Below, one piece after another: positions 50,345 through 63,569 of a stretch of 64,000 nt of DNA. The DNA is from Iris pallida (Eukaryota; Streptophyta; Magnoliopsida; Asparagales; Iridaceae), in contig JANAVB010009599.1 of assembly GCA_029216955.1 (NCBI GenBank), positions 4,504,572-4,568,571 of the forward strand, written 5' to 3'. Position 1 is the stretch's first letter. Every line of letters starts with the position of its first letter. The notes under the pieces are model-generated. The model saw only the letters and a list, made by a program, of their open reading frames with translations, did not search any database and had not been told where the DNA came from. The translations under genes and the position numbers were made by a program.

Positions 50345-50711
<367 letters not shown>

Positions 50712-50786
50712 GTATTGTATATATATATACATGATATTTGCTCTTGTATCTTGGTATCCTAGTCTACCTTGAGATAGACTAGAGAA

Positions 50787-50930
50787 TTGACCAAATAGGC
50801 CTAATTGAGCTTGTTGACTAGAGTTTGACCAAACCATAGACAGTTGACCTAGTTAGCTAGACGGTTGACCTAGTTTGACTAAAATGTTGACCAGAGTTCA
50901 CCAAGAGTTGACTTTGACCTAGAATGACCT
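50787..50930 (+). promoter_or_regulatory. W-box cluster in T 3' LTR
   Basis: Nine TTGACC/TTGACT cores; one of the 5' LTR set is lost (GTTCACC). Same position relative to LTR ends as 41672-41808. Confidence 0.5.
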
Positions 50931-51978
50931 AGAATCATGTAGATTGTATTGTAAACTTCATGTATTTCATATTGAACACTTTGTAACCTGTGTTGTTCTA
51001 AATAGGACTGAGTTACTTCGGTTCGGACATCTATTCTCATCAGTCATTCAGGATATCAGACGAGTATATGCTCTGATCGTTTCATACTTGCTAGGACTTA
51101 TATTCTTACTCTAGACTACTTTACTTGATGATGTCACGTTGTTATCACGGATTGCTACTATATGGATCTTTTCATAGGATGTTATCCTCCCTTGGGTGCA
51201 TCAGATACTTCATATCATGTGCTTTTCACGTATATCATGTATTCCTTGTACTCTCATTATTCATGTACATTCATGCGCTCTAATTGTAAAACCCCTAAAA
51301 TTTCTACTATTTTTTTAAATAAATTTGGTACTGATTTTTTTTATTTTGTATTTACACGTCGTATAGTTGCATTGTACGTCGGGCGCGGAAATTTCGTTTT
51401 TCGTAATTGCTCGACGAGTGCGAAAATGTGCGAGCATACATTTTCTTTAAAAATGTTTTTCCTATTTTATAGTTTCAATTATTTTTATTTAATTAAGGTT
51501 TTGAAAAGCATCGCAGCGAGTTTCAAAAACATTATTTAATTTTATTATTATAAAAAGGCGAGTTTATTTTGTTGGCGATTTAGAAAACTATGTTTCACAA
51601 AAATACCTTCTTCTCATGCAAATACGTAAGAGGTAATTTATATATAAATTGATTTTCAAATTTATTTATTAATTATCTTAATTTATGTAAAAGGTAATTT
51701 TTAGAGTAGTTCCTATTAATATTTAATTTGATTTTCAAAATTAATTATTAATATTATTTATTATGATGATATTTTAAAAATTTATGGATTTAAATTATTA
51801 TAGTAATTGAAATTAAGATTTATATTATTGATTTTATTTTTAATAGTTTTAACATAGTGATAAAATATAGCTGGATTTAATTTAGATTGAATTGGTTTTC
51901 AAACTTATTTTTAAATATGAGACTATCCAAGTGATACTTGAATTCCCTAGTCCTTATCCTAATGGGATTCCCACCTCT

Positions 51979-51987
51979 TATAAAAGG
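51979..51987 (+). promoter_or_regulatory. TATA box of LTR G
   Basis: TATAAAAGG, followed about 30-60 bases on by CT-rich sequence and then the GC-rich leader, as in plant promoters. Confidence 0.5.
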
Positions 51988-52079
51988 AGAGGTACTTGCC
52001 CTCTTTTTTCATGAATTCTCCACAACCATCCACAAAATTCCACAACCCAAGTTTGTGCATCGTGTCCGTCTTCCCTACC

Positions 52080-53180
52080 CTCATCCACTATTTATCCCTT
52101 GTACAAGTACAATGATTTTCCTGCGTCCGACAACCCCGGACGTCAAAACTATTTCGTGTCTCGCAGGACACCTCTCTCGACCCTCTCTGTTGTGTCGGAT
52201 ACTCCCCGGCACGGATTCGTCCTATCTCGACGCCCAGCCCCCATCCCTGTGACCAACACCCGCAGAACCCCAATTGCTAAAACATCACCACCGCAGCCCC
52301 TATCGACCTCCACCTACCGGCCGTAGCAGCCCAGCCATAGCCACCATTCCCCGCCGACCATCCCGACCACCCTGCTTCGTCGAACCCCTCGACTCCAGCC
52401 AGCCACGTCCCGCCACCTCGCCACCACTACCCACCACCGTTCTCGCCATCACCCCGACCCCAGGTGCCACCGGACCACCATCCCTGTCATCATTATCACC
52501 CCATAACCACCATCGAAACCCCTAAAGCCCACCGCGCACGGCCGACCATCGAAGCCCAGCCCCTCCTTCCGGCCACCCTGCTCGAGCGCCACCACCGACA
52601 GCCCAAGACCCACAAAATAAAACCTTAAAACCCAAACTTACCTCCTTCCGCCGACCGACCCTCTCTGGCAGCCTCCGTAAGCCCCGGCCATGCCCTGTCG
52701 AGCGCCGCCACATGGAGTCTCTTCGACCACGCCGGCGACCGCCCTCGGCGCCTCACCCTCCGCCGCCGCGGCATTGCGCGTGCGCCGCTAACCACGAGCC
52801 ACTTCCCTCCGCGCGTCCGTCGGAGCCGATCGACCCCTTCTCGAACCCCCAAACTCCCAGCTCTCTCCGACCTCCCCGTTCCCTCTCTTCTCCGGCTCCT
52901 CCCTTTGTGCCGCCTCCCCTTCGCCGCGAGCTGCCGCCACCGGTCCAGACGACCACCGCCATCCGCGCCCCTTGCCGCCCAGTCTCCCGCGCCGCCGCCG
53001 TTGGAACCCTCATCGCGCCGCTCCGTGACTTCCACCTCTCCCCGGCCAGAACCCCTCTCTTCCTCGAGTCTCTCACCGGAAACCCTCCGCCGCGCCCGAG
53101 CTCTCGCGGCCGCGCCGGATCTCCCGTTTCGTCCGCTCACTCTCTCCCTTGCTCTTGTCTCCACTCTCCCTTTCCTTTGG
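52080..53180. other. GC-rich CpG-island-like leader of LTR G
   Basis: Strikingly GC-rich against AT-rich surroundings. It gives long frames on both strands (plus 52712-53338, minus 52625-53164) that are proline-, arginine- and serine-rich, typical of biased composition rather than protein. Similar islands occur in LTRs B and C. Confidence 0.8.
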
Positions 53181-54639
53181 TTTTTGTTTTTGTTTTATTA
53201 TTATTATTATTATCTTTTTTTTTATTTAGTACAGAGCTGTACTTATATATATTAAACATATATGTAATAGTTAATTTCATTGTTAATATTATATGTACAT
53301 ATGTATACTATTACTATTATTATTATTATTATAATTAGTATTATCCTGATTATTATCATTATCATCATTATTATTATATTTATATTATTTTCTTTCTTGT
53401 AGGTATATGTACAACATTAATTATCAATAGTATTACCATCATTATTATTATCATATTTGTTATTATTACTATTATTGTGATTATTTTAAACGTTGGAGAA
53501 ACAATGTATGCATTTTACAAATTGTTATTTTGTTACAACCACTAACTTCTATTATATTTTGGAGATAATTTATTTATAAAGTAGCCTTTATCGTTGATCT
53601 ATAGTAAATTGTTAATTTTATATATTGTATCTTTCCTCGAAAACTTAATTGTAAAATATATATAATATATTAGGATAACTTATTTCTAGATTCATGTGTA
53701 TTTCTAACAATTTTTTAATTAATAAAAATGTAGCTTTCTATCTCAAAAAAACTTATTTTGACAAACTTAGCGAATTTTGCCTAAACAATTTTTATATTTT
53801 TCTTTCAAAAGATTTATCTAAAATTATTTTGATTAAATATAGCGTTTGGTTATGATAAATACTTTTTTTCAATAGAAGTTATAAATAAATTTTCTAAATA
53901 ATATAAATATCTTTTACGAAATATCCATCTAAAATATTCTTACAACTTGGAATCTTTTTGCCAAAAAATGATTTTCTTAACCTTAAGTAATTTCCTATGA
54001 ATATAGTTATCTTTCAAAATCATATATTTTTCTTCCAACTACCTTCGATTATCGCCCTGCCCAATCCTACTATACTCGTTCCCTTGTCAATTCTTACTTT
54101 ATATCGTCCCTAGCTAATTTGACCCTTCTGGACCCAATGGAACTGTTCGTGCCACCACCCGAGGTCACCTTGCATAGTTGTTGCACCGAAGTCGTGGTTC
54201 GTGCCACATTGATCATTGCAGCACACCAGGCGTACTACCAGGCAAGACACCTTGCCTTTACTGTTTAAATTCTTGCTCAGTATCATGCATATTTTTTCTT
54301 ATTTTTAGCAAGTAAAATGTTGTTATTTCCAAAACATATGTAGTTGCAAATTACTATACTTTAGTTTTCTTTATGCATTGGCTTAGAGTTAAGGGACCAC
54401 CTTTGTTTGTGCCGTATTCATTGGCCCGACACCTATGTGCCACGATGTCACGTGTCTCATATAGATTCGAACTTGCGTACCGACCGTACATCGGTGCGTA
54501 CAGGACGAGCGTAAGGGTATAATTGCTAATATATTTGCCTAGAAGACTTAGCGGTTATTAAAAATATCGTGGTGTGGATTCAGCACGAGTAGTGCATGGG
54601 GAGGGGAAGACAGTTATTAGGCACAGGGGCTTTCACACA

Positions 54640-54920
54640 TTTACTTTTCTCTAGCTGCCATTTGTGACTCAGCCGAGAGCTAGTGAGCCGTGCATTTATT
54701 TACTTTTCTCTAGATGCCACTAGTGCCTCGATTGAAACGCAAATGTGCCGCGCATTTACTTTCCTCTAGCTGCCGTTAGTGACTCACCCAAGAGATAGTG
54801 GCCGTGCATTTATTTTCCTCTAGATACCCCTTAGCCCTCACTCAAGTGCTAATGGGCCGTGTATTTACTTTTTTCTAGATGCCACTAGTGCCTTGGTTGA
54901 AACGCTAACACGCCGTATTT
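54640..54920. repeat. Degenerate repeats of about 60-70 bp in LTR G
   Basis: Four to five diverged units built on TTTACTTTTCTCTAG, then TGCCACTAGTG or TGCCGTTAGTG, then CTCA and a GCCGTGCATTTA ending. Confidence 0.7.
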
Positions 54921-55456
54921 CTAGTCTCGGGAGCCCTTGTGTGGAACGTTGTCTTCAAAGTGCATTTACACATAGAATGGTTAAGGACCTTTATCTGTTT
55001 AGACATATATACTTTTATGTTGAGCTTTTATTATTCAGTTAGGGCATGATATTATGTGTCTTGTTCCCTATGAGGACCTGGTTATCTCGCCAGGTGTGTG
55101 CTCTCATCTTTCGCAAGTATTCTAGCCATGGACATCTCTATTTCTTCGAGGATGATTGCAATTGGATCGTCTTCGCTTCGGTCGCCAAAATTATTCTTTT
55201 GTATATCATGTATTTTTTTCATAGTTGGTAGTGGATTTGTCTCCGTCCAACATATTGTATCAAGATAATTCATTATCATTATATGATATCTTTTATTCTT
55301 TTATTTTGTGGATGAGATTAGTTTTGTTGTGGTTCTACTGCATAATACAGCTTATGTATACATACGAGGTTTCCATATATTGGAGTGTACTTCGTATGTA
55401 TACAGCTGACATGTCTACTTTCCTAGTCCTACGTATTTTGGGACTGGGGCGTTACA

Positions 55457-56307
55457 CTCATGTTCACATGTGCTTCATGTATAAAACTATTATGTACGTA
55501 ACATAACTTGACTAGATCCTTGTGTATTAATTGGGGAGGGGAAGTAGAAGTGGTTATGTGATCAATTCCAAAGTAGTTTCATCATGTACAACTCTGTAAC
55601 TTAGTCATGTGCAAATCAAGCCGATTACATAACCATCTTATGCTCTAAATCACTTATATTCACTTACAGTTCTTATTTTCTATACAAACCTTTTTGTACT
55701 CTGATTTATCTATTTTTACTACTCATGTACATCTTTTACAGCATTTCATGTATTTTATTCTATTGCTTGTTCTACATTTCCTGCCATGATATAAACTGCG
55801 TAAGAGTTAGGTATTTGCTCCTGTCTTGATTGGACCTATTGAAAATATTACAGAGAACGAAGAGAATTTTTGCCCTACCTACTATGGAGCTGGTATAGAT
55901 GACACTTGTGACCTGGACCCTCAGGAGGATCCAGCAGTTGCTGAGGGCATTACCTTATTACCTAGGCTAGACTGATAGGCTTTATCTTTAACTTTTTGTG
56001 TTGTCTTTTGAGATTTATTATTTAGATGTTGAGACTTTGGTGTTGTTAAACACTTAGACTTATTTTTTTTCTGGTTGTACCTCTCTTTTGAGGATTTCAT
56101 ATCTATCTTATCGTGCTATTATCCATCTTAGATTGTGATTGAGTTGTACCTTCTGTGTTGTGCTCCGATTGAAGAGTATATTCTGCCAGGTACATTTATA
56201 CTGTGTTAGATATTTGTGACCTAGGACAGCATTCTACCGTCGATATTACGGCGTAGGCTGGACGTACCCACACTCTCGTGTCCTTACACTGGGTGTGGGT
56301 CGTGACA
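55457..56307 (+). repeat. Element T 3' LTR, second part
   Basis: Continues from CTCATGTTCACATG (equivalent to about 42174) to GGTCGTGACA. Next come GAAAC (56308-56312), T's right target duplication, and B's pol. Confidence 0.92.
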
Positions 56308-57534
56308 GAAACTGTGGAACAGAATCATGATATTCTGTGTGGATCTATGATAGAAGACAAGGGGTTGCCTCATCCTATTATTACAGAATTCCTTGATGTA
56401 TTTCCAGAAGAATTACCAGGATTGTCGCCTGATAGAGATGTTGAATTCTCTATTGACTTAGTTCTGGGAGCTGAATCGGTATCTAAGAATGTTTATAGAG
56501 TTAATAATCATGAGACAGTAGATATGAAGAAGGAAGTTGATGAATTGCTTGAGAAGGGATTCATCAGATCGAGTTTATTACCCTGGGTGCTCTAATATTA
56601 TTTGTGACGAAGAAGGATGGGTCAGTGCGTATGTACATTGATTACATGGTTTTGAACTGGCTTACTATCTAGAACAAATACCTACTATCGTGGATCGATG
56701 ACTTATTTGATCAGCTGAGCGATGCCAGGGTATTCTTAAAGATAGATTTGGGGTATGGCTTTCATCAAGTGAGGGTGAAGAAGGAAGATATTCCGAAGAC
56801 TGCTTTTCGGATAAGATACATCCAGTACGAGTTCTTGGTGATGCCATTTGGGTTGAATAATGCACCTGCAGTTTTTATGAACTTGATGAATAAGATATTG
56901 CACCAATACCTCGACAAGTTTATAGTGGTGTTCATTGACGACATCCTTATATACTCGAAGACCCCGAAGGAGCATGAAGAGCATTTGAAGATCATGTTAG
57001 AGACTCTCCAGAAGGAACAACTTTATGGAAAACTCTCAAAATATGATTTTTTCTTAGACAAAGTGGAGTTTCTCGGACATGTGGTAACTAGTAAGGGTAT
57101 TTCAGTAGATCCGAAGAAGATTGCTACCGTTGAGTCTTGGACCACTCTGAGTTCAGTAGCAGTGATTCAAAGCTTCTTGGGATTGGCAGGATACTACAGA
57201 AAGTTTGTGAAGGACTTCTCCCGAATCGCAGAGCCGATGACTAGGCTTACGCGGAAGGACGTGGAGTTTGTATGTACTAAGGAGTGTCAGGCTGTATTTG
57301 ATGAACTAAAGAAGAGATTGACCTCATCACATATTCTAGCTTTTCCATCAGGGACTGGAGGTTTTACTATATATAATGATGCCTCAGGAAAGGGGTTAGG
57401 TTGTGTACTTGAGCATAATAAAATAGTTATTGCTTATGCTTCAAGACAACTATGACCCTATGAGCAGAATTATCCCAATCACGACTTAGAGCTGGCATCA
57501 GTGATCTTTGCTCTAAAGTTGTGGAAATACTACC
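56308..57534 (+). pseudogene. Element B reverse transcriptase and RNase H start
   Basis: Continues B's polyprotein after T. ELPGLSPDRDVEFSIDL is the RT entry. One base is missing near 56587 (LLPW to GAL) and a TAG follows at 56671. From 56748 it is open: [34 protein letters not shown], catalytic FIDDILIYS (aspartates 56937-56942), [37 protein letters not shown] and [16 protein letters not shown] of RNase H, to TGA at 57453. Reading continues to LWKYYL, where LTR E begins. RNase H end and integrase are absent. Confidence 0.92.
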
Positions 57535-59385
57535 TGTCATGACCTGCTCCCACTTTTCGAGATATGAGTACGTAGCCAAGTCCAGCCTACACCGTAGCAT
57601 CGGCGGTAGTACGCTATCTATGATAATAATGGTCCATAACAAGAACAACATGTATGTATAATATCCACAGCTAAGCTAAGAATAATAACTAAAATTATCC
57701 TATAGTCTTAATAGTTTATCATTAAATAATTCTCTATAACTCAGATAGTTTTGGATGCAAATCCGGTAGCGTAAAATAAAATAGATAAACTAAAATCCAT
57801 AGTTATGACTACAACCTAATGGGAATGCATAAGGAAGGAAATATACTAATTTGCATCATTGCTAGAATCGCGTACGCTAGTAACGTTAGGGTCTCCAACA
57901 TTCTCACCGTAGACCTCAGGACAGATCACGTCGTCTAAAGCTGAAAATAGTTATTCAGTCTGGATTGGAGCAAGATCACCATAACACTATATTACACAAT
58001 ATAATATACAAGATGAAGAAACACTAAGAAGATAAACTATAGACATGATATTATATGATAAAATGAGTGCTACTATGACATGATAACAGTATGAAATAGA
58101 CTCGATGGAAGACAAATAATAAACAATATAGAAATAATGATCAAGTCATGTGTATTATGTGTTTTAGAATACAAGTTCTCCGCACGTGGAAGAGTTGGAC
58201 ATACGACAGTCGGTACATGAGGTGCAACGACTGCTATTAACATTGACATTGTGGATTTAAATATTGCATAGACCACATGTTTACTAGTTGTATTCCCCCT
58301 TCCGACTCTCTCACAATTAAACATGATCACTTTACATTTACTTTGACTTAAACATTGAACATTGAATGAAATCATTAAGTGAACATGTATGGTCATGATA
58401 ATAAGTATAACTCTCATGCACTAATAATGGAAATATAAAAATAATAGTTAAAAGAAAAGAATAATATGCATCATAAAATAAAGGCAATATAGGTCATAGT
58501 GATAATTTCCTGATCCGATAGATGATTAAGTCACAAACTCAAGCCGTCGTAGCTTGATCTACCCTGTCACATAAACAACCACAAGTTAGATCTACGATTT
58601 CCACTCTAAAAATCCTAGAAAGTGGCTAATGGTTTAACCTAATTAATTCTATTTTAATTTTGGAATAAATCATCCACAAACCTAATTTTATTCTAACATA
58701 ATTTGAAATAAAAATCAAACACAAGTTTTTGGCCAAGGAACGCCACAGTTTCCAATTCAAGACCCGTGGCATGCAAATCGTGGCATATCGTTGACTAACT
58801 AGTCAAACATTATGAATTCAAAATTTTGAGTATGCAACCTTGTGATTTCAGTGCCACGAGTGCATTGGAATTGACCATGCCACAAAATCACGATTTGGTC
58901 AAAAGTTATTGCCATTATGACCAACAGTGACCAAATCGATGAATAGCTGACTAAATCTGACTTCTACGAATAAAATAAAATACTAGATGAATTTTTGAAT
59001 TTCTAAACAAATTATATGTTTTAGATCTCTGTGTCAGCTTTCCAAAACTTCAAGCAGATCGTAATGGGAGTTCGGGATCTCTCGGAAGCTCGAAAACCGT
59101 ACGACGCATCAATTTTTGGATAACCGACACTCAAATATTTATCCAAAAATTCGTACACAAAATTTCCAAAAACAAAATAGATATTCGGTAAACTAACCTC
59201 AATACACTTCTAACAAAAAAAAAGGGGACGCAAAAAACACGTCTAGTTTGGCGGCAACCGCTTTGCGAAATCAAAGAATTTTAGATGGACTTCCTCCCGA
59301 AAGAAGTTGCTGGAATTAGTAGTTTTCGGGAATTAACATAACATTATATATATATATATATATATATCTATATATATATATATAT

Positions 59386-59457
<72 letters not shown>

Positions 59458-60136
59458 CCCAAGAGTCGGTGGATCGGCTAAGTCAGCTAGGCAGGGCATG
59501 TGTCAAGTCTATATGTGCCATGCCCATATCCTATGACTTTGAGCCCATGTGGCTTGACTAAGGCGGCTAATAGGGAGCTGCTCGGCTCCCTGACTGACGC
59601 ATGGGCTAAGCTGCATTGGCCAAAACCACTGACAAGTGGGCCCGTCCTGCTGACAGTGCATCTGACTAGGAAAAAAATATATATCTAATTACAGAAAACT
59701 GTTTAAAAATCATAAAAATCTAATAAATTCCAAATAAATTTCAAAAAATTCCTAAAAATTCCTAAAACTTTATAGGAAATAGTTTAAGGGTTCTATAGTC
59801 CACATAAAATATTTGGCCTAAAAATTAACCCCGTGTGTCCTTAGAGTAAATTCGAGAAGCCTTTAAAAATAATAATACCATAGATAAAATTATCTACAAA
59901 TCTCCAAAAAACCCAAAAATTTCTAAAATAGTAAAATAGCATATTTGGGACTATCTAGGGTCCATGGTGACCATATATTACCCAAAATTTACTATACTTC
60001 ACCTATAGGCTTATGTACGCACCCTTGTGACCCCAAAACAATACCCTAGCTAATAATTGATTCTAACTACTCTATATCTAATAAAAAATACATATAGATA
60101 TTCTCCAAAACAAAACCCTAGCTAATAATTTACACA
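57535..60136 (-). repeat. LTR E, related to A's LTR
   Basis: The left end TGTCATGACC is the LTR 3' end. Read on the minus strand it carries the terminal module (57560-57615) and a block similar to A's LTR (about 58930-59220). Its right end is near TTTACACA, followed by CCCTTTT, a possible polypurine tract on the minus strand (AAAAGGG). It would thus be a 3' LTR. It includes an AT run (59345-59455) and a small imperfect duplication with CCCTAGCTAATAATT at about 60044 and 60116. Confidence 0.65.
59345..59455. repeat. (AT)n microsatellite
   Basis: Interrupted AT run inside LTR E. Confidence 0.97.
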
Positions 60137-60215
60137 CCCTTTTGATCAAGAGAACATCTTCGAATTCAATCGAATCAACAATTGGTTAGAGGATCGTGTT
60201 GCTCTGAAACCATTC
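60137..60215 (-). other. Fusion segment between LTR E and LTR F
   Basis: Read on the minus strand it runs from F's primer site (60201-60212, TGGTTTCAGAGC) to E's possible polypurine tract (about 60137-60143) with only about 60 bases between. Two LTRs of different families cannot belong to one normal element, so internal DNA has been lost here. The exact breakpoint is not visible. Confidence 0.5.
60201..60212 (-). other. Primer binding site of element F, initiator tRNA-Met type
   Basis: TGGTTTCAGAGC on the minus strand, one base from the common plant TGGTATCAGAGC, three bases inside LTR F. It shows F is a different lineage from A, B and T. Confidence 0.75.
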
Positions 60216-60572
60216 TGTCATGCTTGATCCCACAAAGTTCTTTCGTCTTTGATTTGAACTCTGTGACACCATTCGTTCTCGCTTGGGAGTGATGTTGTTC
60301 AAGCCTAAGTTGTGCTTGCACAAGGCCAAGACCTGTACAATGACAAAATAGACAAGATAGACAATAGCACAGCAGAATATAAAGCAGATATTTGAAGCAG
60401 CAGCGGACATATTGCAGAATATGAATTGAACACAATAGTAATATGAACAAATCTCTTTATGGCTATTGTTGAACAAATTACAAGCTCTCATTTCTATCTG
60501 ATACATGCCACATGGCTTACAATCTCTCAGAAACTTTACAGATTATAATGATCCCATTCCATACTTTATATT

Positions 60573-60582
60573 CCTTTATATA
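60573..60582 (-). promoter_or_regulatory. TATA box of LTR F
   Basis: TATATAAAGG on the minus strand, about 360 bases before the LTR's 3' end, a sensible distance for R-U5. Confidence 0.5.
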
Positions 60583-61564
60583 CGAAACCAACTCGTTGCA
60601 ACAGATGTCCATCTCTTAGCATCTCTTCTAATTTCTAGTTCCTGAGGAAGAGGCTCAGGCTATCGCTTTGGACTATCTATCTCGATGCATCTGCACCAGC
60701 GTACAGACTGTTGGTGGATCAGTATATCAACATACTGGTAATTGTGAACAAAGGCTGCATCGTCTGAAACGATCACTAATTCATTTAGTTAGAAAACATT
60801 TCTTGTGATGTGATCTTGCTACTTTTACCTATGTTCATTTCATGCAGTACAGAGTCAGATTACATCTTTTGAAAATACTTTCGAAAAGCCATAATTGATC
60901 TATATTCATTTCAAGCATACAAGGGACTGTTCTTTTCTTGTGAAGTGCGTAGCGTGTTTCATGAGCCATAATCATTTTTTTGTTTCAAGCAACTCTTAGG
61001 GTCAATTACAAGCACGATATCATCTCTTTTCTTTGAATGGGACATAACAATTCTTGGCAACAAATTATTCTCTTTAAGCAAAACATGATCAGAACACTTA
61101 AGCAACATGTGTGTCACTTTTTCAGTGATTCTTACCTTAGTCGACAGTTTATCCCTGCACAAGACAAGGATTCGTATATAAAATAATATAACTGATATTA
61201 TTCTTTGTTCGTCTCTATATTGTTAGCTCTTAGCAAACTCATTATCGACACATGCAGACTCGATTGGCAGCTGTAACTCTTCGGTTTAGCTTTGAACCAA
61301 TCAACACCTATCTATATGATGGTCCATAGGTATTCCTATGATTAGCCGCTGTGACTCTCTGGTTTAGCTCATCGCTAAGGACTCAAAACCCCCTGATCGC
61401 GAGGTCTCTTTTACCTCAGGGTGCCCTAATCTCTCCTTGGCTGAGTGGTTTGAGGTGCCCCAAGAATCCATCCGAGGGATGATACCTTGTGCACAAGTTG
61501 TCCGAGACTAATGCATGCTTTAGCATTTCTATCAGATGAAATAGATTTTGATCAGATCTTTCAA

Positions 61565-61660
61565 ATATACGACACGTTCATTCCGTGCCTTAGCAGATAT
61601 ACGACACGTTTATTTCGTGCCTTAGCAGATATATAACACGTTCATTTCGTGCTTTCTTCT
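61565..61660. repeat. Three tandem 32-bp units in LTR F
   Basis: Units of ATATACGACACGTT...CGTGCCTTAGCAG with few changes; each pairs CACG with CGTG across a short loop. They lie upstream of F's TATA box, so could be enhancer-like repeats in U3; this is inference. Confidence 0.8.
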
Positions 61661-62056
61661 TTTCAGATCACAGAGCCAACAATTATCTCTTTTCTTATTA
61701 AATATGTCAAGAGTCATATTAAAGCAAAATCTATCTTTAGCATGACATCATCTCATTTGATTTAACATGGCAATAATTCATTTCTTATTATCAGGCAATA
61801 ATCTTCTTCTTAGCATACAAATGATCTCTTTTCTTGTTTTTAGCAAAGCAACATGTGGATTCTCATATAAGCATACTCAATTATTACCATCTTGTTATTA
61901 GCAATAGTATTTATTAAAAAACTCATATTTTTATTAGGCATAGACAAATCAAAAAATGAGTCTTCGTCCACTCACCTAGATCAATCGTCTTTTGTTGCAG
62001 AGCCAGCAATCCGATCTCTCTGTCTATCTAGTGCCTTCATGGAGCGGGGCACTACA

Positions 62057-63288
62057 ATTATCGTATTAATCACATTCTAGTCGTGCGTTCCTATGTTGTG
62101 ACTTCAGTCAATCTCTTAAATCAATTATCGGCTTCATGGACTACTATTGGGATATTTGGGTGATGGATACAATCTTATACATTATTCGACGTTATCATCT
62201 TCAACGACTCATTTTGGGATGATACGATCTTTGGGATTATTATTCTAGACTTTAGACTGTGATACTTTTCGTGTTGACACGTTCATGTCGCGTACGTCGA
62301 TGTCAGATACCCGAAGCAAGTACTTAGAGTGAATGCTATCATTTTCTGATAGTTATTATATTTCACGATCTAGATGTGTTTGCCATAATTATTGTCACGA
62401 TTATCACACGAAACTAGTATTTATGGATTCCAGTCATGATTATTTTATTATTGTTTATCCTATTTCTATGATTATTTTACTCATGTTTCCTGCCATGATT
62501 TGAATCCATGATTGCTAGTTAGACGCGAAGTACTTTAGTATATATGTGATCAAAACCAGTATTTTTTATTCCCTATCGAATAGCTAATCATACACGACAT
62601 GTATGATTGAACCGTACAAACTAGATCCCTCAGCCGATCATATATAGAACGTAGCACTTCAACCTCACTTAGTGTTGCTATGACTTTTGCATTCATATTA
62701 CTATGTCATATGCTATGATTTTCTATCTACTTTATCCGTCATTACCATGTTACTGTTTCATTTAAGTATTCTATCTTCTATTTCCTATTATATGATTTCT
62801 ATCATGTTATGAGTAGTAGTTCCTGTATTGTACTTGCTCCAATCCTGACTGGATAACCACATTTTTAGGCGATGGATTAGAGCTTTGGTGTGCCACTTAC
62901 TATGGTATACCTGTGGCAGATCATGGCATATCTGGAGATGCATGAGACGATATAGTAGATGTGCCACTGGAGGATGCTTAGTTTAGCTTAGCCTTTACTT
63001 TTCGTTGATTAGATTTCTATTATCAGAATATTTGATGAGTTGTACTCTATTCTAAGGATTACTGTATTTGATTTCTATGTTAAATATTGTGGACTTGTCA
63101 TTTCTATTTCATATCTACCTGTTAGCACTCGTGATTGAGTTAGAATCAGGATATCATGATTTCTATTATGTTGTTGGACTGGATATATATACTTGAGGAT
63201 TAGACAACTTACTACCGCCGACTCCGCTGCACAGGCTGGACGTATTTTCACGTATTCGTGTCAGAACTTACGAGTGCGGGTCGTGATA
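62057..63288 (+). repeat. Element B 3' LTR, end part
   Basis: Matches 35861-37083 with scattered differences, from ATTATCGTATTAATCAC to GGGTCGTGATA, then TTTAG (63289-63293), B's target duplication. The last CA of the LTR is missing. The first 1.9 kb of this LTR is lost left of LTR F. Confidence 0.88.
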
Positions 63289-63506
63289 TTTAGGCACACA
63301 CACAGCATGTCAAATTGGAAATTTCCCTCTCCCTCTATCACAACACACTCCCTAATGTTACCTACACACAAGCTATGTGCAACATATGAAGGCGCACACA
63401 CACTTTACTGTATACTAGCATATACACATAGGGACACATACTCTCTTACATGCACAAGAATCCCATTCTCCAATGTGCAACATACACACACAAAAGCATG
63501 CCTATG

Positions 63507-63568
<62 letters not shown>
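63289..63568 (-). repeat. LTR fragment D, right part, with (AC)n microsatellite
   Basis: CA-rich sequence resembling 11150-12120, resuming after B's target duplication. A pure AC run occupies 63509-63568. The histidine/threonine frames are artefacts. Confidence 0.55.

Positions 63569-63569
<1 letters not shown>

Larger units (their letters stand above)
51285..55456 (+). repeat. Solo LTR G inside T's 3' LTR
   Basis: TGTAAAACCCC to GGGGCGTTACA, 4.17 kb, flanked by CTAAT and CTCAT (one mismatch). The empty site is seen in T's 5' LTR near 42160-42175. TATA box at 51979-51987 (TATAAAAGG), GC-rich leader at about 52080-53180, TTA/ATT-rich tract at about 53190-53480, AT-rich DNA to 54050, then a segment with repeated TTTACTTTTCTCTAG...GCCACTAGTG units (about 54640-54920). 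No internal retroelement genes, so a solo LTR formed by LTR-LTR recombination. Confidence 0.85.
60216..62056 (-). repeat. LTR F (5' LTR of a minus-strand element)
   Basis: Minus strand TGTAGTGCCCCGCTCC to GCATGACA, about 1.84 kb, followed by the primer site. TATA box on the minus strand at 60573-60582 (TATATAAAGG). Three 32-bp units lie at 61565-61660. It interrupts B's 3' LTR; ATTAT (62057-62061) would be its right target duplication. No coding sequence. Confidence 0.75.

Noticed and set aside
52712..53338. 208-codon plus-strand frame, and 179-codon minus frame at 52625-53164
   Set aside because: Both come from the GC island of solo LTR G and end in TTA/ATT repeat translation; no domain.
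57530..60141. LTR E as a clean solo LTR
   Set aside because: CTACC on the left has no match on the right, and a polypurine-like tract lies inside; a truncated element fits better.
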